A stretch of 64,000 bases of DNA, from positions 1-64,000 of the forward strand of contig JAACJK010000013.1 of assembly GCA_013368325.1 (NCBI GenBank), in the 5' to 3' direction. Under the pieces are notes generated by a model that was given only the letters and a program-made list of their open reading frames with translations, was not told the DNA's origin and ran no database searches. Positions 21,354 through 32,233 of the stretch are shown piece after piece (position 1 is the stretch's first letter; the number at the start of each line of letters is the position of its first letter). This stretch comes from Ephemerocybe angulata. Its lineage: Eukaryota > Basidiomycota > Agaricomycetes > Agaricales > Psathyrellaceae. The position numbers were made by a program, and so were the translations under genes.

Positions 21354-24284
21354 ATGGAATCTTTCAAGGCAGACACTCCTGAATCAAAGCCAGAGGGCCC
21401 CAACGAATCTCGCGCACCCTCCCTGAATCCTGACACTTCCTCTGCACCTGGTGAAGGATCCCTAATCAAGGGTGAGGAAAGTGACGAAGACCCAGACCTG
21501 CCGCCCAAGACGGCGATGGTAGCGGTAGAGGCTCTGCAGGATAGAAAATCCCTGGACGATCGCTTCACCCGAGCGCAGCTGAAGTACATGAACGCCAGGA
21601 AACAAGAGTACCTGCACGCTACTATCAAAAAGCGTTCGGTCGTTACGCGATCTGTAGGGACTCACCTCCTGGAAGAGATGAAGTTGGTTGGAAAGGCCAT
21701 TTCCCCCAAGCACCGAACAGCATTTCTCGCTGTAAGTTCACAAACATCACATCGCACTTACCATCTCGTTTACTAACATCATACTCAGAACGTTCGGCTA
21801 TGGTTTGCTCAGAGAGCTCGAACGCGTAAGAAACTCCCCCACTGGACAGTGAAGTGGAACGCTCGGCAGGTCTTTTATAAGGAGCACATGGAGGAGATAT
21901 CAGAGAGTCAGCGGCTGATGTTCGAGTCGAAGACCGGAGTTCAAAGCGGAGCCTGCGGACCGGATGACGAAGGGACGCCGGCTCCGAACGACAAGGAGGA
22001 TGGCTTTGATCTCGATCTGGCGGCGGGCGATGATGATGCTCAAGACGAAGGCGGGTCGCCACCCAACCAAGACGGCTCGAGGACGCCTAAGCCCTTCGAC
22101 TTCCTCCAACTAGCGATCAGCCAACACTGGGATCTATTGGACGATGACGAGAAGGCAGTCTATGAGCAGAAGGCCCAGACTTTGGGCGCGAAAAGGGACC
22201 CACGCCCGACGAGAAGAAACGGTCAGTACTGTCTAGACGCTCATCGTTTTCTATCTCACTCCTGGACCTCCTCCTAGACTCGCAGAGAAGGAAGCCGGAC
22301 ACTATTGCCGCCAGTTTGCGAAGGATATGTACAATCAGATGGGAGTCAGGCTGTTCATGCTCATGAGCTATGAAGACACCGCTGGTATTATGATCGGGTG
22401 TGAGTAATAACGAAAACCTTACATCTAGGAGTTATTGACTGACGTTGCATGTGCAGCGATGGCTGACTTCAATAATGAGCTGGGTGCAGGGAAGTCGTTC
22501 CTCAAGGATGCGCGCGGGCCTATAGCGAAATCAGGTCTCTTCCGCAGGTGGTGCGAATACTCGCGCGTTCAGAACTCGAAGGCAACAGCGGACGTTCCGA
22601 AGGGAGGTAACCTCCTTCCTCTACGCCTCAACGATTATGGAGAGCCAATCCTTCCGGACGTTACAAACCCTGCTCCTCCGGGAATCCCCCCATATGTCTA
22701 CAAGCAAAAGCTCATTCGAAGCTTTGTGACTCGTTGCTATTGTACGTCGTCCTTTCAAAATGTTCTAAAACTTGAAACGAAGAAGTCTCCTTTCTAGCCA
22801 TCTCTCGCGGTGTCCCGCTTATCGGAAACGAAGTGAGCAAGCGCCTTGCCCCGCCTTGGAAGGCGCTCGCCAAGAATCCTCGACTCTACATCGCCCACGA
22901 GTACCTTTCCGACGAGCTAGCACCCCACCTTGAAGAAACGAACGCTATTCGTATCCAGCACTCAACGGCGATGCTAAACCACTGGTGGGAGCGCCAACAA
23001 CTGGGGCTCGTTCCTCTGGAGTTTCACGGTTATCTCGGTGAGCAGGGAGAAGTAGTTCCTCGTATCCCTCGGGCCCCGCTGAGCGAGGAGGAGTATGACG
23101 CTGTCAGTAAGGGGCCTTCGGACGAGCCAAAGGTGAAGTCCAAGAGGAAAGGTGTCACCAAAGCGAAGTCGAAGGGGAAGAGTGTTGCCAAAGCAAAACG
23201 GGGGAAGCAAAGGGCTCCTACACCTTCGTCCGACGAATCATCATCTAGCGAAACCACTTCCGATGATGAGGATTCGGAGGTGGAACTTAACCTGACTGAC
23301 GGGTCCGGTGACTCCGACGAACGAGACGAAGACCTCGACCATTCTGTTGGCTCCCGATCTTCAAGCCCTGCCGCCTTGTCAGAACCAGAGGATCTTGGAG
23401 GAGAATCAGTAAAGGGGTCGAAGCGGAAGGGATTGACAGACAGGGAGAAACAGGCAAGGGAGACGAAGAAGTTGAAAGCTCGAGAGAGCCGGAAAAAAGC
23501 CAAGGACGCGAAGAGAAAACAGGACGCCAAAGCAACGGCGGATGCAATGAAGGCGGAGGCGGTGGCTAAGGCGAGAGCGGAGGCTAAGGTCAGGGCCAAG
23601 GCAGAGGCGGATGCCAAAGCGGAGGAGGAGGCGAAGGAGAAAGAGGCGAAGGAGAAAGAGGCGAAGGAGAAAGAGGCAAAGGAGAAAGAGGCAAAGGAGA
23701 AGCCGAAGGAGAAAGAGGTGAAGGAGAAGGCGAAGGCGAAGGCGAAGGAGAAAGAGGCGAAGGAGAAACCGAAGGAGAAAGAGGCGAAGGAGAAACCGAA
23801 GGAGAAAGAGGCGAAGGAGAAACCGAAGGAGAAAGAGGCGAAGGCAAAGGAGAAGGGGAAGGCGAACGCAAAAGAGAAAGCGAAAAATCACCAAGTCATG
23901 GCAATGGATGTGGACGAAGAAGATTCTGAGGTTCCGCCCCCGCAGCCGAAGGAGAAAGCGAAGGCGAAGGCGAAGGCGAAAGATCGCCAAATCATGGCGA
24001 TGGAGGTAGACGAAGAAGATTCTGAGGTTCCGCGCCCGAGGCCAAGGCCTTTGCCCAAAACCAAGCAAGTGTCGTTCGCGGACGTTGCGTTAGCTGAGAA
24101 GAAGACTACCGTTGTTTCTGCACCCGAGACCCCGACCCGAAGGATCACCAACTCTCTGGAGGGGGTGACCTTGAACTCGGGTGGGCGATCGACCAACACC
24201 GTGACAAAGCAACCTGAACCCGAAGCCTCAGCATCAAAGCGATCTTCCCGTTCCAGGAAACCTACCCAACCTTGGCCATGGTAA
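21354..24284 (+). CDS. KDZ-2 partner protein (898 aa), HMG-like segment and K/E-rich tail
   Basis: Exons 21354-21731, 21789-22221, 22286-22399, 22457-22741 and 22798-24284 total 2697 nt in frame. The N-terminus is acidic. Around residues 150-260 two segments (WNARQVFYKEH and FLQLAISQHWDLLDDDEKAVYEQKA) look like HMG-box-type DNA-binding repeats, common in proteins beside mushroom KDZ transposases. The last exon carries a long Lys/Glu/Ala run (KEKEAKEK repeats, 23620-23890) and two copies of QxMAM.VDEEDSEVP. Divergent with the transposase and separated by about 180 bp, so they probably share a promoter. Likely nuclear; exact role unknown. Confidence 0.75.
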
Positions 24285-24930
24285 TTTACCCACTCCCTTC
24301 GTTTACGATCATTATTCTTCTTATTATGTTCTGTCGTTCGTCCGTACTCGCCTGTGTTTTGTTGTATTCTAATGTCCGTACTCGCCTGTGTTTTGTTGCA
24401 TTCTAATACATACATCCGTCCTTTCAACACAGAGCTGTAGGTCCGAGTAGTGTACCCACATTAACCTCGTCCCAGCATTTGGGAAAGATCTCCATGGACT
24501 GCCGTGTACCTCGTCCGGGTGGTTCATACCTCATGTTCCCTCTCGTCCGTAAGAGAAGATCGGCCGGGCCATGTCCGTCTCTCGTCCTATGTCTCTCTCC
24601 CGTCCGAGTAACAGACCTCTCGTCCGTAACAGAAGATCGGCCGGTCCATGTCCTCTCGTCCGAGTAATAGAAACACCGGCCGGCACGGAGGACTGTACTC
24701 AACCTCTGTCCAAGTAGAGAAAGATCGGCCGTCCCATGTCCCTCGCTCGCCCGTAACATATGGTCGGCCGGGACATGTCGGTCTTCGTCCTTTGTCCCCT
24801 CTCTCTCGTCCGTGTTCTCGTCCGTAACAGGGGATCGGCCGGGACATGTCCCCTCTTTCTCGTCCGAGTTACACAAAGATCGGCCGGTCCATGTCGGCCG
24901 GTACGGACGATCGTCGCCCATAGACGCTCA
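24285..24930 (+). repeat. KDZ-2 subterminal repeats (GATCGGCCGG.CATGTCC and others)
   Basis: Six copies of GATCGGCCG(G/T).CATGTC start near 24558, 24635, 24724, 24763, 24833 and 24878, all in one direction, separated by CTCTCGTCCG(A/T)(G/A)TAA units. Before them GTCCGTACTCGCCTGTGTTTTGTTG is repeated twice (24330-24410). No gene is present. These are likely transposase-binding repeats at the right end of KDZ-2. Confidence 0.7.
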
Positions 24931-24980
24931 AAGACCGGGCGCTTAAACACAAGTGAGGTGAAAATAAATCGGTACAGATA

Positions 24981-25998
24981 TTATGGCCCTAACAACAACT
25001 TGCGAGCTTCGTACTTTAACATATTCGAACAGTGAGGATTACTACACCTTCGAGATAGTCTCCAGCGCAGGAGATCCGTCCTCCAGGAGTCATCAGTTGG
25101 CCAGGGAGGCCACGAGGAGCGCCCGGGCTCCCGAACTTCATTCGACCACTCTTCAACCATCAAGCCAGGATCATCGTACGACTTTCGCCAAACGGCCGGA
25201 CAGTATACACCACAGTCGCGAGTCCAGTGGGAGTTATCCTGGAGGACAACGAAGGTGGGTGGCCGATCTCCCCGAGAAGGCTGTCGCGCATGGTCTCCGA
25301 CAACCAAACTTTCGTTGGCCCCCATGAGCCTGGGATAGAACGAGCCGATGGTACGTGGGGTGATAGCGCTCATCTGGGCGGTGTGGGGGGAGCCGAGCAC
25401 AACAGCCATTGCTTCCGCCCTGCTGACGATGACCGACACGGATACGTCCTACTCATGAGCTGGTGAGGGTCAGACTATAAAGTATACGATGACACTAACC
25501 TCCCCGCTTTTCCTCAGCACGAAGGTCTCCATGCGAAGAGCCGTCCCGGTATTCTTGTACTGCGAGATTTCGCCAACGCTTGACTCGTATCCGAGGCCAG
25601 AGAGAAAAGTATGCATCGGGCCTTCGCGATCGTTGGAAACAGCAATGTTGAGGTCGAATGGGGCGGCGACAGAGACAGAGGATTGGGAAAGGAGTACCTT
25701 AAGACGAAAAATGAGATGATGTACGAACCGAGGATAAAGAGCTCACCTGTCGTACAACTGACCCTACGATGACGCCTCGGCAGACCCCCAAAATAGCGAA
25801 AAACTCGTCCAGCTGGTCCCTTGGAATGAACCGATCCAAGGCATCGAAAACCCGGAATCGCATCTCGATCTTGCTGACCTTGGGCCCCGGAGCCGCACCT
25901 CTGGCTAGTTGGACTAAATCTGCCCAGGGAAGATACCGAGCAATGTGCCCTAGCAGATCGGGTTGTTGAAGAATATGAATGGGGAGAGCGCTTTCCAT
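24981..25998 (-). CDS. Hypothetical protein (305 aa)
   Basis: Exons 25998-25747, 25697-25500 and 25448-24981 all join in phase 0 and total 918 nt. The N-terminus (HILQQPDLLGHIARYLPWADL) resembles an F-box-like start, but the match is weak. The rest is globular with a Trp/Arg/Cys-rich tail (CSNPHCSNML). No membrane span. I do not know the function. Its start codon lies 24 bp from the target duplication of the chromovirus, so its native promoter has been displaced. Confidence 0.65.
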
Positions 25999-26021
25999 TG
26001 AGGTCGAAAGAGAGGTACAAG

Positions 26022-26026
26022 ATGTA
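26022..26026. other. Chromovirus target-site duplication, left (ATGTA)
   Basis: ATGTA directly before the 5' LTR is repeated directly after the 3' LTR at 32723-32727, the 5-bp duplication expected of an integrase-mediated insertion. Confidence 0.95.
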
Positions 26027-26532
26027 TGTTACGACCTGGATGATCTATTTATTCTTTTTCCTTTTCTTTTCCTTTTCTTTTCTTTTTCCTTTATTTCTTG
26101 TCTTTCATTTCTCTACTTCTCTATTATTTACAAGACGCGTCTCGGTCACGTGACACAGCACGTGCGATCACATGCACAGGTCACCTGCTACATCACGGGA
26201 CCAGCACAGCATCAGTCAGCGCCTCAGTCAGCATGACATCATATGCACAGCACTCGCACAGCTCTTCGACTCATACACGGTCATTCCTTACATAGCATTC
26301 CACAGCTTCTGCACAGTATGTACAGCCTCGTATAGCCATAGTCACGTCACGGTCACGAAGCATAGCAGTATATAACCTAGGTAGATCTCACTGTATTTCC
26401 CCAGTCTTTAGCTGGTCAATATCACGGCCTTGTCTACAAGTCTCTCGCCTTGATTCTCTTATCTCTTTGCTCTCTCTCGTCTTCTATCCTAAGTTAGGGT
26501 TAGCAGCGCACCAGACTGGTCGTTCGCTGACA
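26027..26532 (+). repeat. 5' LTR of chromovirus (506 bp)
   Basis: Starts TGTTACGACC and ends CGCTGACA. It matches 32217-32722 base for base by eye at a constant offset of 6190. An AGTATATAACC segment near 26369 is a candidate TATA box. Confidence 0.95.
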
Positions 26533-27098
26533 ATAGCTAAAGACTTCCTTCGTCGCCGATCACCTCGATCCTCGACGCCATCACCACTCTCAACAACCAT
26601 CAAACCTTGCCCGCGCCTAAGCGTGTGTTCCTTTATCTCATTTTCACATTATCCTCTTTTATCCCAAGCAACGCCCCTCTGTAGGAGGCAGCACCTTGGA
26701 GAGCGCGAGACTTTAGGTCTTAAGCACGTAGCATAGAAGCCCCACTGTGAGAGGCCCAGACTTCTGATCTTCCCCGTTCGTTGTGATCTTCGATAACGGG
26801 AAGCTAAGGACCTGGTAACCGGTACTCAGAGCGATCAAGAGCTACGGCTCGGGCTTAGTTTACAAATTCCCCTTTTACCCCTTTTCTCTTGCCCAATTAG
26901 GCCCTTTGTAGTTTGTCAACGGTCACTCTAGTCTACGTAGACACATTCCATAAGAGTCGCCATCTCGGAGATAGCAACTCGATCTCCACGACCTCAAGCA
27001 AATCGCATTGCGTAGACTGTACGGTATATCCTGCAGCCTGACGCATAGGATCGGACCGAGTATCCGCACAAGCAACCCCCTATCCCACATCGCCTATC
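26533..27098 (+). other. Chromovirus 5' untranslated leader
   Basis: 566 bp between the LTR and the gag start. The sequence just after the LTR (ATAGCTAAAGACTTCC) would be the primer-binding site; I could not assign it to a tRNA, and self-priming as in some chromoviruses is possible. Confidence 0.6.
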
Positions 27099-28253
27099 AT
27101 GGCAGAAGCCCTCCAAGCCGCTATGGCCACCCTGGCATCGACTATGACCAATCTTGGAAGTATCGTCGCCTCCTTCGCAACAACCTTCGACCGAAGCACC
27201 ACACAACTCTCCACTGCAGCAACCAACCTCGCTGCAGCCTCCGACGAACAGGCCGTCCTCACCCAAAGACAGACCCAACTCGCCGAGGAACTTGCCAAGC
27301 AACGAGCCACTTCTGCGCTCAAGAAACTGAAACCCGACCCTCCGAAAGAATTCAATGGAGCTCCTGAAAGAGCAGGAGGCTTCATCGCAGAACTAGAGAT
27401 GTACTACGACATCATGGAAGTCGACGACGCGAAGCAACGGATCATTTTCGCCCTTTCCAAGATCAAAGGAGGAACGAACGACATGGCTAGTCATTGGGCA
27501 GACAGCCAGAGAACTTTCATGAGGAACCACGAACCGACAGCCGACGAACCGACCTACTTCAAGAACTGGAAGCAATTCGTCGTTACGTTCAACAGCCACT
27601 TCGTCATCCAGAACGTCTCGGAAGCCGCCATCGACAAGATGCGCACCCTGGTCCAAGGCAGCTCCACCTGCGAAGAGTACACTATCCTCTTCCAGGGATA
27701 CTCGACCCAGTCTGGATATAACGAACCGGCCATGCTTGCTGAGTACAAGCGAGGACTGAACAAAGCACTCAGGGATAAGATCTACGGACTGATCCCGATG
27801 CCTACGACACTGGACGATTGGGCCAAGAAGGCATGCACCCTGGACAGACAGTTCCGCCTATCAAAAGGGGAACGGAACAACGAACAGACTACCCAAAGGA
27901 GATGGACTCCGAGGGAGAACAATCGACCCACGCACTACGCCACAACCCCGGCTCGCGACCCCAACGCCATGGACATAGATCGCAATCGCTCCCCTCTCAT
28001 CTGCTACACTTGTGGGAAACCCGGTCACCGATCCGACTCCTGCAGGCAGGCTGTACCCGACGTCAGCTGCGCCTACTGCAAGGCCAAAGGACACAAGATC
28101 GCCGACTGCAAGTCTCCCAACAAGAAGCCCTTTGCTCCATTCGCCAAAGACACCACTGCCCCTCCCCAGTACACCCGCGTCAACGACTTCGACCTTTCCG
28201 CTATGCCCGAATCCGAGATTGAGGCCCTCAAAGCCAAGTTGAAGGATTTTTAA
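27099..28253 (+). CDS. Chromovirus Gag-like protein (384 aa)
   Basis: It has a helical Gln/Ala/Thr-rich N-terminus, a capsid-like core with Trp-rich helices (FKNWKQFVVTFNSHF), and two CCHC zinc knuckles near the C-terminus (CYTCGKPGHRSDSC and CAYCKAKGHKIADC). It would form the virus-like particle and bind the element RNA. The stop at 28251-28253 overlaps an extension of the pol frame by about 38 nt, so pol is in the -1 frame. Confidence 0.93.
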   Translation: MAEALQAAMATLASTMTNLGSIVASFATTFDRSTTQLSTAATNLAAASDEQAVLTQRQTQLAEELAKQRATSALKKLKPDPPKEFNGAPERAGGFIAELEMYYDIMEVDDAKQRIIFALSKIKGGTNDMASHWADSQRTFMRNHEPTADEPTYFKNWKQFVVTFNSHFVIQNVSEAAIDKMRTLVQGSSTCEEYTILFQGYSTQSGYNEPAMLAEYKRGLNKALRDKIYGLIPMPTTLDDWAKKACTLDRQFRLSKGERNNEQTTQRRWTPRENNRPTHYATTPARDPNAMDIDRNRSPLICYTCGKPGHRSDSCRQAVPDVSCAYCKAKGHKIADCKSPNKKPFAPFAKDTTAPPQYTRVNDFDLSAMPESEIEALKAKLKDF

Positions 28254-28285
28254 AGGGACCACTCGAACGCCCAAGCGAGCTGGTC

Positions 28286-31200
28286 ATGGACTCTCAGATT
28301 CTGATACCCGACGTAATATGCCCCATCCCCAATAAATTATATTTCGACGAAGAATCAGAGAACCAGGGCAGATTTAAAGGAAAGAAAGGAAAACCAGGAA
28401 CGGCAGAATGGGTCGCACAGCGACTTGATGATAGCCCCGATCGAGCAGTAGGACTTCTTCTTGCATGGACACATCACAAGAAGGTCCGAGAAGTAGGAGA
28501 TGAACTCGTTGCCAAACTCCGAAAGCTCACAGACACCGAAGTAGTAGAAGCACTGAACGGTCTTGCAACTCCCAAACAATACATAAGGAGTTTAAGGACG
28601 GACAGACAGCTTACAGCCAACATTGTCGCAAGCACGCGCGATGATAAGCGAAGCTTCTCTATCGAAGGTCTTATCGATTGTGGGTCTACCGGAAGTTGTA
28701 TCGATGCTGCATTCGTCAAAGAAGAAGGGATCAACACGCGGCAACTACCCCTTCCTATACCAGTCTATAACGCTGATGGAAGTCCAAACAACAACGGACC
28801 CATTACCGAAGTAGTGGAACTCTTCATCAAAATCAAGGACCACACGGAACGCATTGAGCTAGCTGTTTCGAACCTTGACAAGTCGAAGATCTTCCTAGGA
28901 ATGGACTGGCTGGAGAAGCACAACCCCTCTATCGATTGGCAGAAGAAAGAGATCTTATTCAACCGATGCCCACTCGAATGCACACCGCTCATAACCGGTG
29001 ACCCCGAATCAGACGAGATCAAATGGGAAGAGATCGAGGTCGGAGATCGACTGCTAGCCATCGATATCCAAGGAGAGATCAAGATAAGGGCTTTCCAAAC
29101 CACTGCCTCTAAAATTGCCGAAACCAAACACAAGGCAACCAAAGAGCGCACATTTGAAGAAGTAGTCCCAAAATGCTATCATGGCTTCAAGGACGTCTTC
29201 TCAAAGGAAGCCTTTGATGAACTCCCTCCAAGGCGAGCATGGGATCATGCGATCGAACTCATACCCGGAGCGGAAGTAATGGACAGTCGAATCTATCCCC
29301 TGAACCCAGAAGAGCAGAAGCAACTAGATGCCTTCCTGGAAGAAAACCTCAAATCAGGAAGGATCAGACCATCGAAGTCACCAATGGGAGCACCCCTCTT
29401 CTTCGTCAAAAAGAAAGATGGTACTCTACGACCTGTCCAAGACTACAGACGGCTGAATGAGATTACGATCACCAATCGATATCCCCTTCCACTCATCCAA
29501 GAGCTCATCGACAAACTCCGAGGAGCGCGGTACTATTCCAAGATCGACATCCGATGGGGTTTCAATAACGTCCGAATCAAAGAAGGAGATGAATGGAAAG
29601 CAGCCTTCCGTACTAACCGTGGGCTGTTTGAACCCCTCGTCATGTTCTTCGGTCTCAAGAACTCACCTGCCACATTCCAGACCATGATGAACGCCCTCTT
29701 CAGAGATCTCATCAACGATGGACACGTTGTCATCTACATGGACGACATCCTGATCTTCACAGACACTCTGGAGGAACATCGGAAACTAGTCACCAAAGTT
29801 CTGGAAAGGCTACGGCGATACAAGCTATTTGCCAAGCCTGACAAGTGCTCCTTTGAACAAACGGAAGTCGAATACCTTGGAGTCATCGTCTCCCACAACA
29901 AAGTTCGCATGGATCCAGAAAAGGTCAAAGCCGTCAGAGACTGGCCAGCTCCGACATCCGTCAAAGGAGTCCAGCAGTTCTTGGGATTCGCCAACTTCTA
30001 CCGAAGATTCATCGAAGGGTTTGGAGGACTAGCGAGACCGCTCTCAGGACTCACGGGAAAGAAGGAATGGGAGTGGGGAAAGGAGCAAGAGGAAGCCTTC
30101 AAGGAGATAAAACGGAGAATCACGACGGCACCTGTACTTACCATGCCCAACGACAAAGGGAAATTCCGAATCGAATGTGATGCATCAGACTTCGCCATCG
30201 GTGCCATCCTATCACAGCAACAGCTAGATGGGAAATGGAAACCGATTGCATTCTTGTCGCATGCCCTTAACCCAACGGAGCGGAACTACGAGATCTACGA
30301 TAAGGAACTACTCGCCATCATGACTGCGCTATCCGAATGGAGACAATACCTACTTGGAGCTGAGGAGATCTTCGAATGTCACACAGACCACAAGAACCTT
30401 AGCTACTTTAGGAAGCCTCAGAAGCTCAACCGGAGACAAGCGAGATGGACCACTGAGATGCAGGACTACAACTTCACGCTCCATCACCGACCCGGGAGGA
30501 CCATGGCCAAGGCGGATGCCCTGTCCAGACGAGATGGCCATGACAGAGGAGAACAGGATAATGAAAACGTCACGGTCCTGAAATCCGAGTGGTTCCGAGC
30601 GCTTTCCATTGAAACAGACCAAGACATCATGCGACGGATCTTGAAGGTGTGCAGGAATAGGGACAAGTCGGTAGAGAAAGCACTCTCACAGAAAGAAGAT
30701 GGATGGGAAGAGACAGAAGATGGCATCATCACCTGGAAAGGACGGATCTACGTACCAGTCGACAAGAAGCTACGGGAAGAAATCATCAGACAACACCACG
30801 ATGCCCCCACCGCTGGACACCCAGGACAGTACAAAACCCGAGAACTCATCACGCGAAACTACTGGTGGCCAAAGATCCAGGACTCAGTTCGACGATACGT
30901 AGAAGGATGTGAAGCCTGTCAAAGGACGAAACCCAAACACACCTCCCCAGCAGCCCCATTGGTCCCAAACGAGATCCCATCCAGACCCTGGGAAATCGTC
31001 TCTATCGATATGATCGGCCCATTACCCGAGTCCAATGGAAGCAACGCCATACTTGTGATTGTCGACAGATTCTCTAAGAAGATCGAAGCCATACCCACAA
31101 CCACCGAGCTGACATCTAAAGGAGTAGCCGAACTATACAGGGACTATGTTTTCCGACACCACGGTCTTCCCCAAAAGGTCATCAGCGATCGAGGAACCCA

Positions 31201-32233
31201 GTTCGTCTCCAACTTCATGACAGATCTACTTCTTCTTCTGGGAATAAAGCACAACCGATCCACTGCATTCCACCCACAAACTGATGGACAAACCGAGCGT
31301 ATCAACCAAGAGCTTGAACAGTACCTCCGACTCTTCATCAGCGAACGACAGGATGATTGGGCAGAATGGCTCCCATTAGCAGTCTTCTCATACAACGACA
31401 AGGTCCACTCAGCGACAGGCTACTCCCCATTCTTCCTCAACTCCGGACAGCACCCTTGGAAAGGAAAAGAGGCCCGGACACGTGTAAAATCAGAACCTGC
31501 GCAACAATTCGCCGAGCGGATGAAACAAGTACACGAGGACGCACGCTCCAGCCTCAAGGCAGCAGCTGAGAAGATGAAGGAGAACTATGACCGACATCGC
31601 CGGGATGCCATAAACTACAAACCCGGAGACAAGGTCTACCTCGAAGGAACCAACATCTCGATCACCCGTCCTTCTCGGAAACTTTCGGATAAACGCTATG
31701 GTCCATTCCCCATTGTCAAGAAGATTGGGCAATCTGCTTACCAACTCCAACTCCCTCCGAAGTGGAAATCCATTCACCCTGTCTTTAACGAATCACTCCT
31801 AACTCCGTTCAAAAAACCCGAATTCCCCTCTCAACAGAAACCACCGCCACCACCACCTGTTGATGAAACAGAAGAACGATACGAAGTTGAAGCCATCCAC
31901 GACTCAAAGTTCATCAGAGGGAAGCTCCATTACCTTGTGGAATGGGCTGGATACCCTGAGGAAGAACGAACATGGGAACCGGAACGGAACGTTGATAATG
32001 CAGCGGACGCTATAGCTGACTTCCACCGAAAACACCCGAGTGCACCAAGACGGATCCAACCACACCAACTCCGCTTTATCCCTTACGAGAACCTTACTGA
32101 GAACAAGAGAGCGATCTTCGACTGGACAGATGGGAAACTGAAGGAAATCCGACACCACCGAGTGTGGGGGAGAGAGGCTGAAATCGTCGAGGACAACGAA
32201 GCTAAAGGGGGGGTGATGTTACGACCTGGATGA
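28286..32233 (+). CDS. Chromovirus Pol polyprotein (1315 aa): PR-RT-RH-IN-chromodomain
   Basis: Aspartic protease: IDCGSTGSCID near residue 130. Reverse transcriptase: KKKDGTLRPVQDYRRLN, FGLKNSPATF and the catalytic YMDD (around residue 485). RNase H: ECDASDFAIGA ... YDKELLAI. Integrase: HHCC zinc finger (QHHDAPTAGHPGQ ... CEACQRTKP), then core Asp in SIDMIGPLP, Asp in VISDRGTQF and Glu in GQTERINQ. Chromodomain at about 1220-1275 (LHYLVEWAGYPEEERTWEP), which directs insertion to marked chromatin in relatives. No break was seen. The last codons and the stop lie inside the 3' LTR. The ATG is 33 nt past the gag stop; translation by reinitiation or by -1 shift are both possible. Confidence 0.95.
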   Translation: MDSQILIPDVICPIPNKLYFDEESENQGRFKGKKGKPGTAEWVAQRLDDSPDRAVGLLLAWTHHKKVREVGDELVAKLRKLTDTEVVEALNGLATPKQYIRSLRTDRQLTANIVASTRDDKRSFSIEGLIDCGSTGSCIDAAFVKEEGINTRQLPLPIPVYNADGSPNNNGPITEVVELFIKIKDHTERIELAVSNLDKSKIFLGMDWLEKHNPSIDWQKKEILFNRCPLECTPLITGDPESDEIKWEEIEVGDRLLAIDIQGEIKIRAFQTTASKIAETKHKATKERTFEEVVPKCYHGFKDVFSKEAFDELPPRRAWDHAIELIPGAEVMDSRIYPLNPEEQKQLDAFLEENLKSGRIRPSKSPMGAPLFFVKKKDGTLRPVQDYRRLNEITITNRYPLPLIQELIDKLRGARYYSKIDIRWGFNNVRIKEGDEWKAAFRTNRGLFEPLVMFFGLKNSPATFQTMMNALFRDLINDGHVVIYMDDILIFTDTLEEHRKLVTKVLERLRRYKLFAKPDKCSFEQTEVEYLGVIVSHNKVRMDPEKVKAVRDWPAPTSVKGVQQFLGFANFYRRFIEGFGGLARPLSGLTGKKEWEWGKEQEEAFKEIKRRITTAPVLTMPNDKGKFRIECDASDFAIGAILSQQQLDGKWKPIAFLSHALNPTERNYEIYDKELLAIMTALSEWRQYLLGAEEIFECHTDHKNLSYFRKPQKLNRRQARWTTEMQDYNFTLHHRPGRTMAKADALSRRDGHDRGEQDNENVTVLKSEWFRALSIETDQDIMRRILKVCRNRDKSVEKALSQKEDGWEETEDGIITWKGRIYVPVDKKLREEIIRQHHDAPTAGHPGQYKTRELITRNYWWPKIQDSVRRYVEGCEACQRTKPKHTSPAAPLVPNEIPSRPWEIVSIDMIGPLPESNGSNAILVIVDRFSKKIEAIPTTTELTSKGVAELYRDYVFRHHGLPQKVISDRGTQFVSNFMTDLLLLLGIKHNRSTAFHPQTDGQTERINQELEQYLRLFISERQDDWAEWLPLAVFSYNDKVHSATGYSPFFLNSGQHPWKGKEARTRVKSEPAQQFAERMKQVHEDARSSLKAAAEKMKENYDRHRRDAINYKPGDKVYLEGTNISITRPSRKLSDKRYGPFPIVKKIGQSAYQLQLPPKWKSIHPVFNESLLTPFKKPEFPSQQKPPPPPPVDETEERYEVEAIHDSKFIRGKLHYLVEWAGYPEEERTWEPERNVDNAADAIADFHRKHPSAPRRIQPHQLRFIPYENLTENKRAIFDWTDGKLKEIRHHRVWGREAEIVEDNEAKGGVMLRPG
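32202..32214 (+). promoter_or_regulatory. Chromovirus polypurine tract
   Basis: AAAGGGGGGGTGA just before the 3' LTR, inside the pol frame, is the expected primer for plus-strand DNA synthesis. Confidence 0.8.

Larger units (their letters stand above)
17388..24930. mobile_element. Second KDZ transposon, KDZ-2 (limits approximate)
   Basis: An intact CxC2-type KDZ transposase (-) stands head to head with an 898-aa gene (+), followed by about 600 bp of subterminal repeats. The two start codons are about 180 bp apart. I could not find terminal inverted repeats or a target duplication by eye, so both limits are estimates. Confidence 0.6.

Noticed and set aside
23590..24068. Leu/Arg-rich frames on the - strand (up to 220 aa)
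   Set aside because: They are the complement of the Lys/Glu repeat coding region of the KDZ-2 partner gene.
26041..26100. CT-rich tract as a microsatellite of its own
   Set aside because: It is part of both LTRs.
28240..28256. Canonical -1 slippery heptamer at the gag stop
   Set aside because: GATTTTTAAAG does not fit X XXY YYZ when read in the gag frame.
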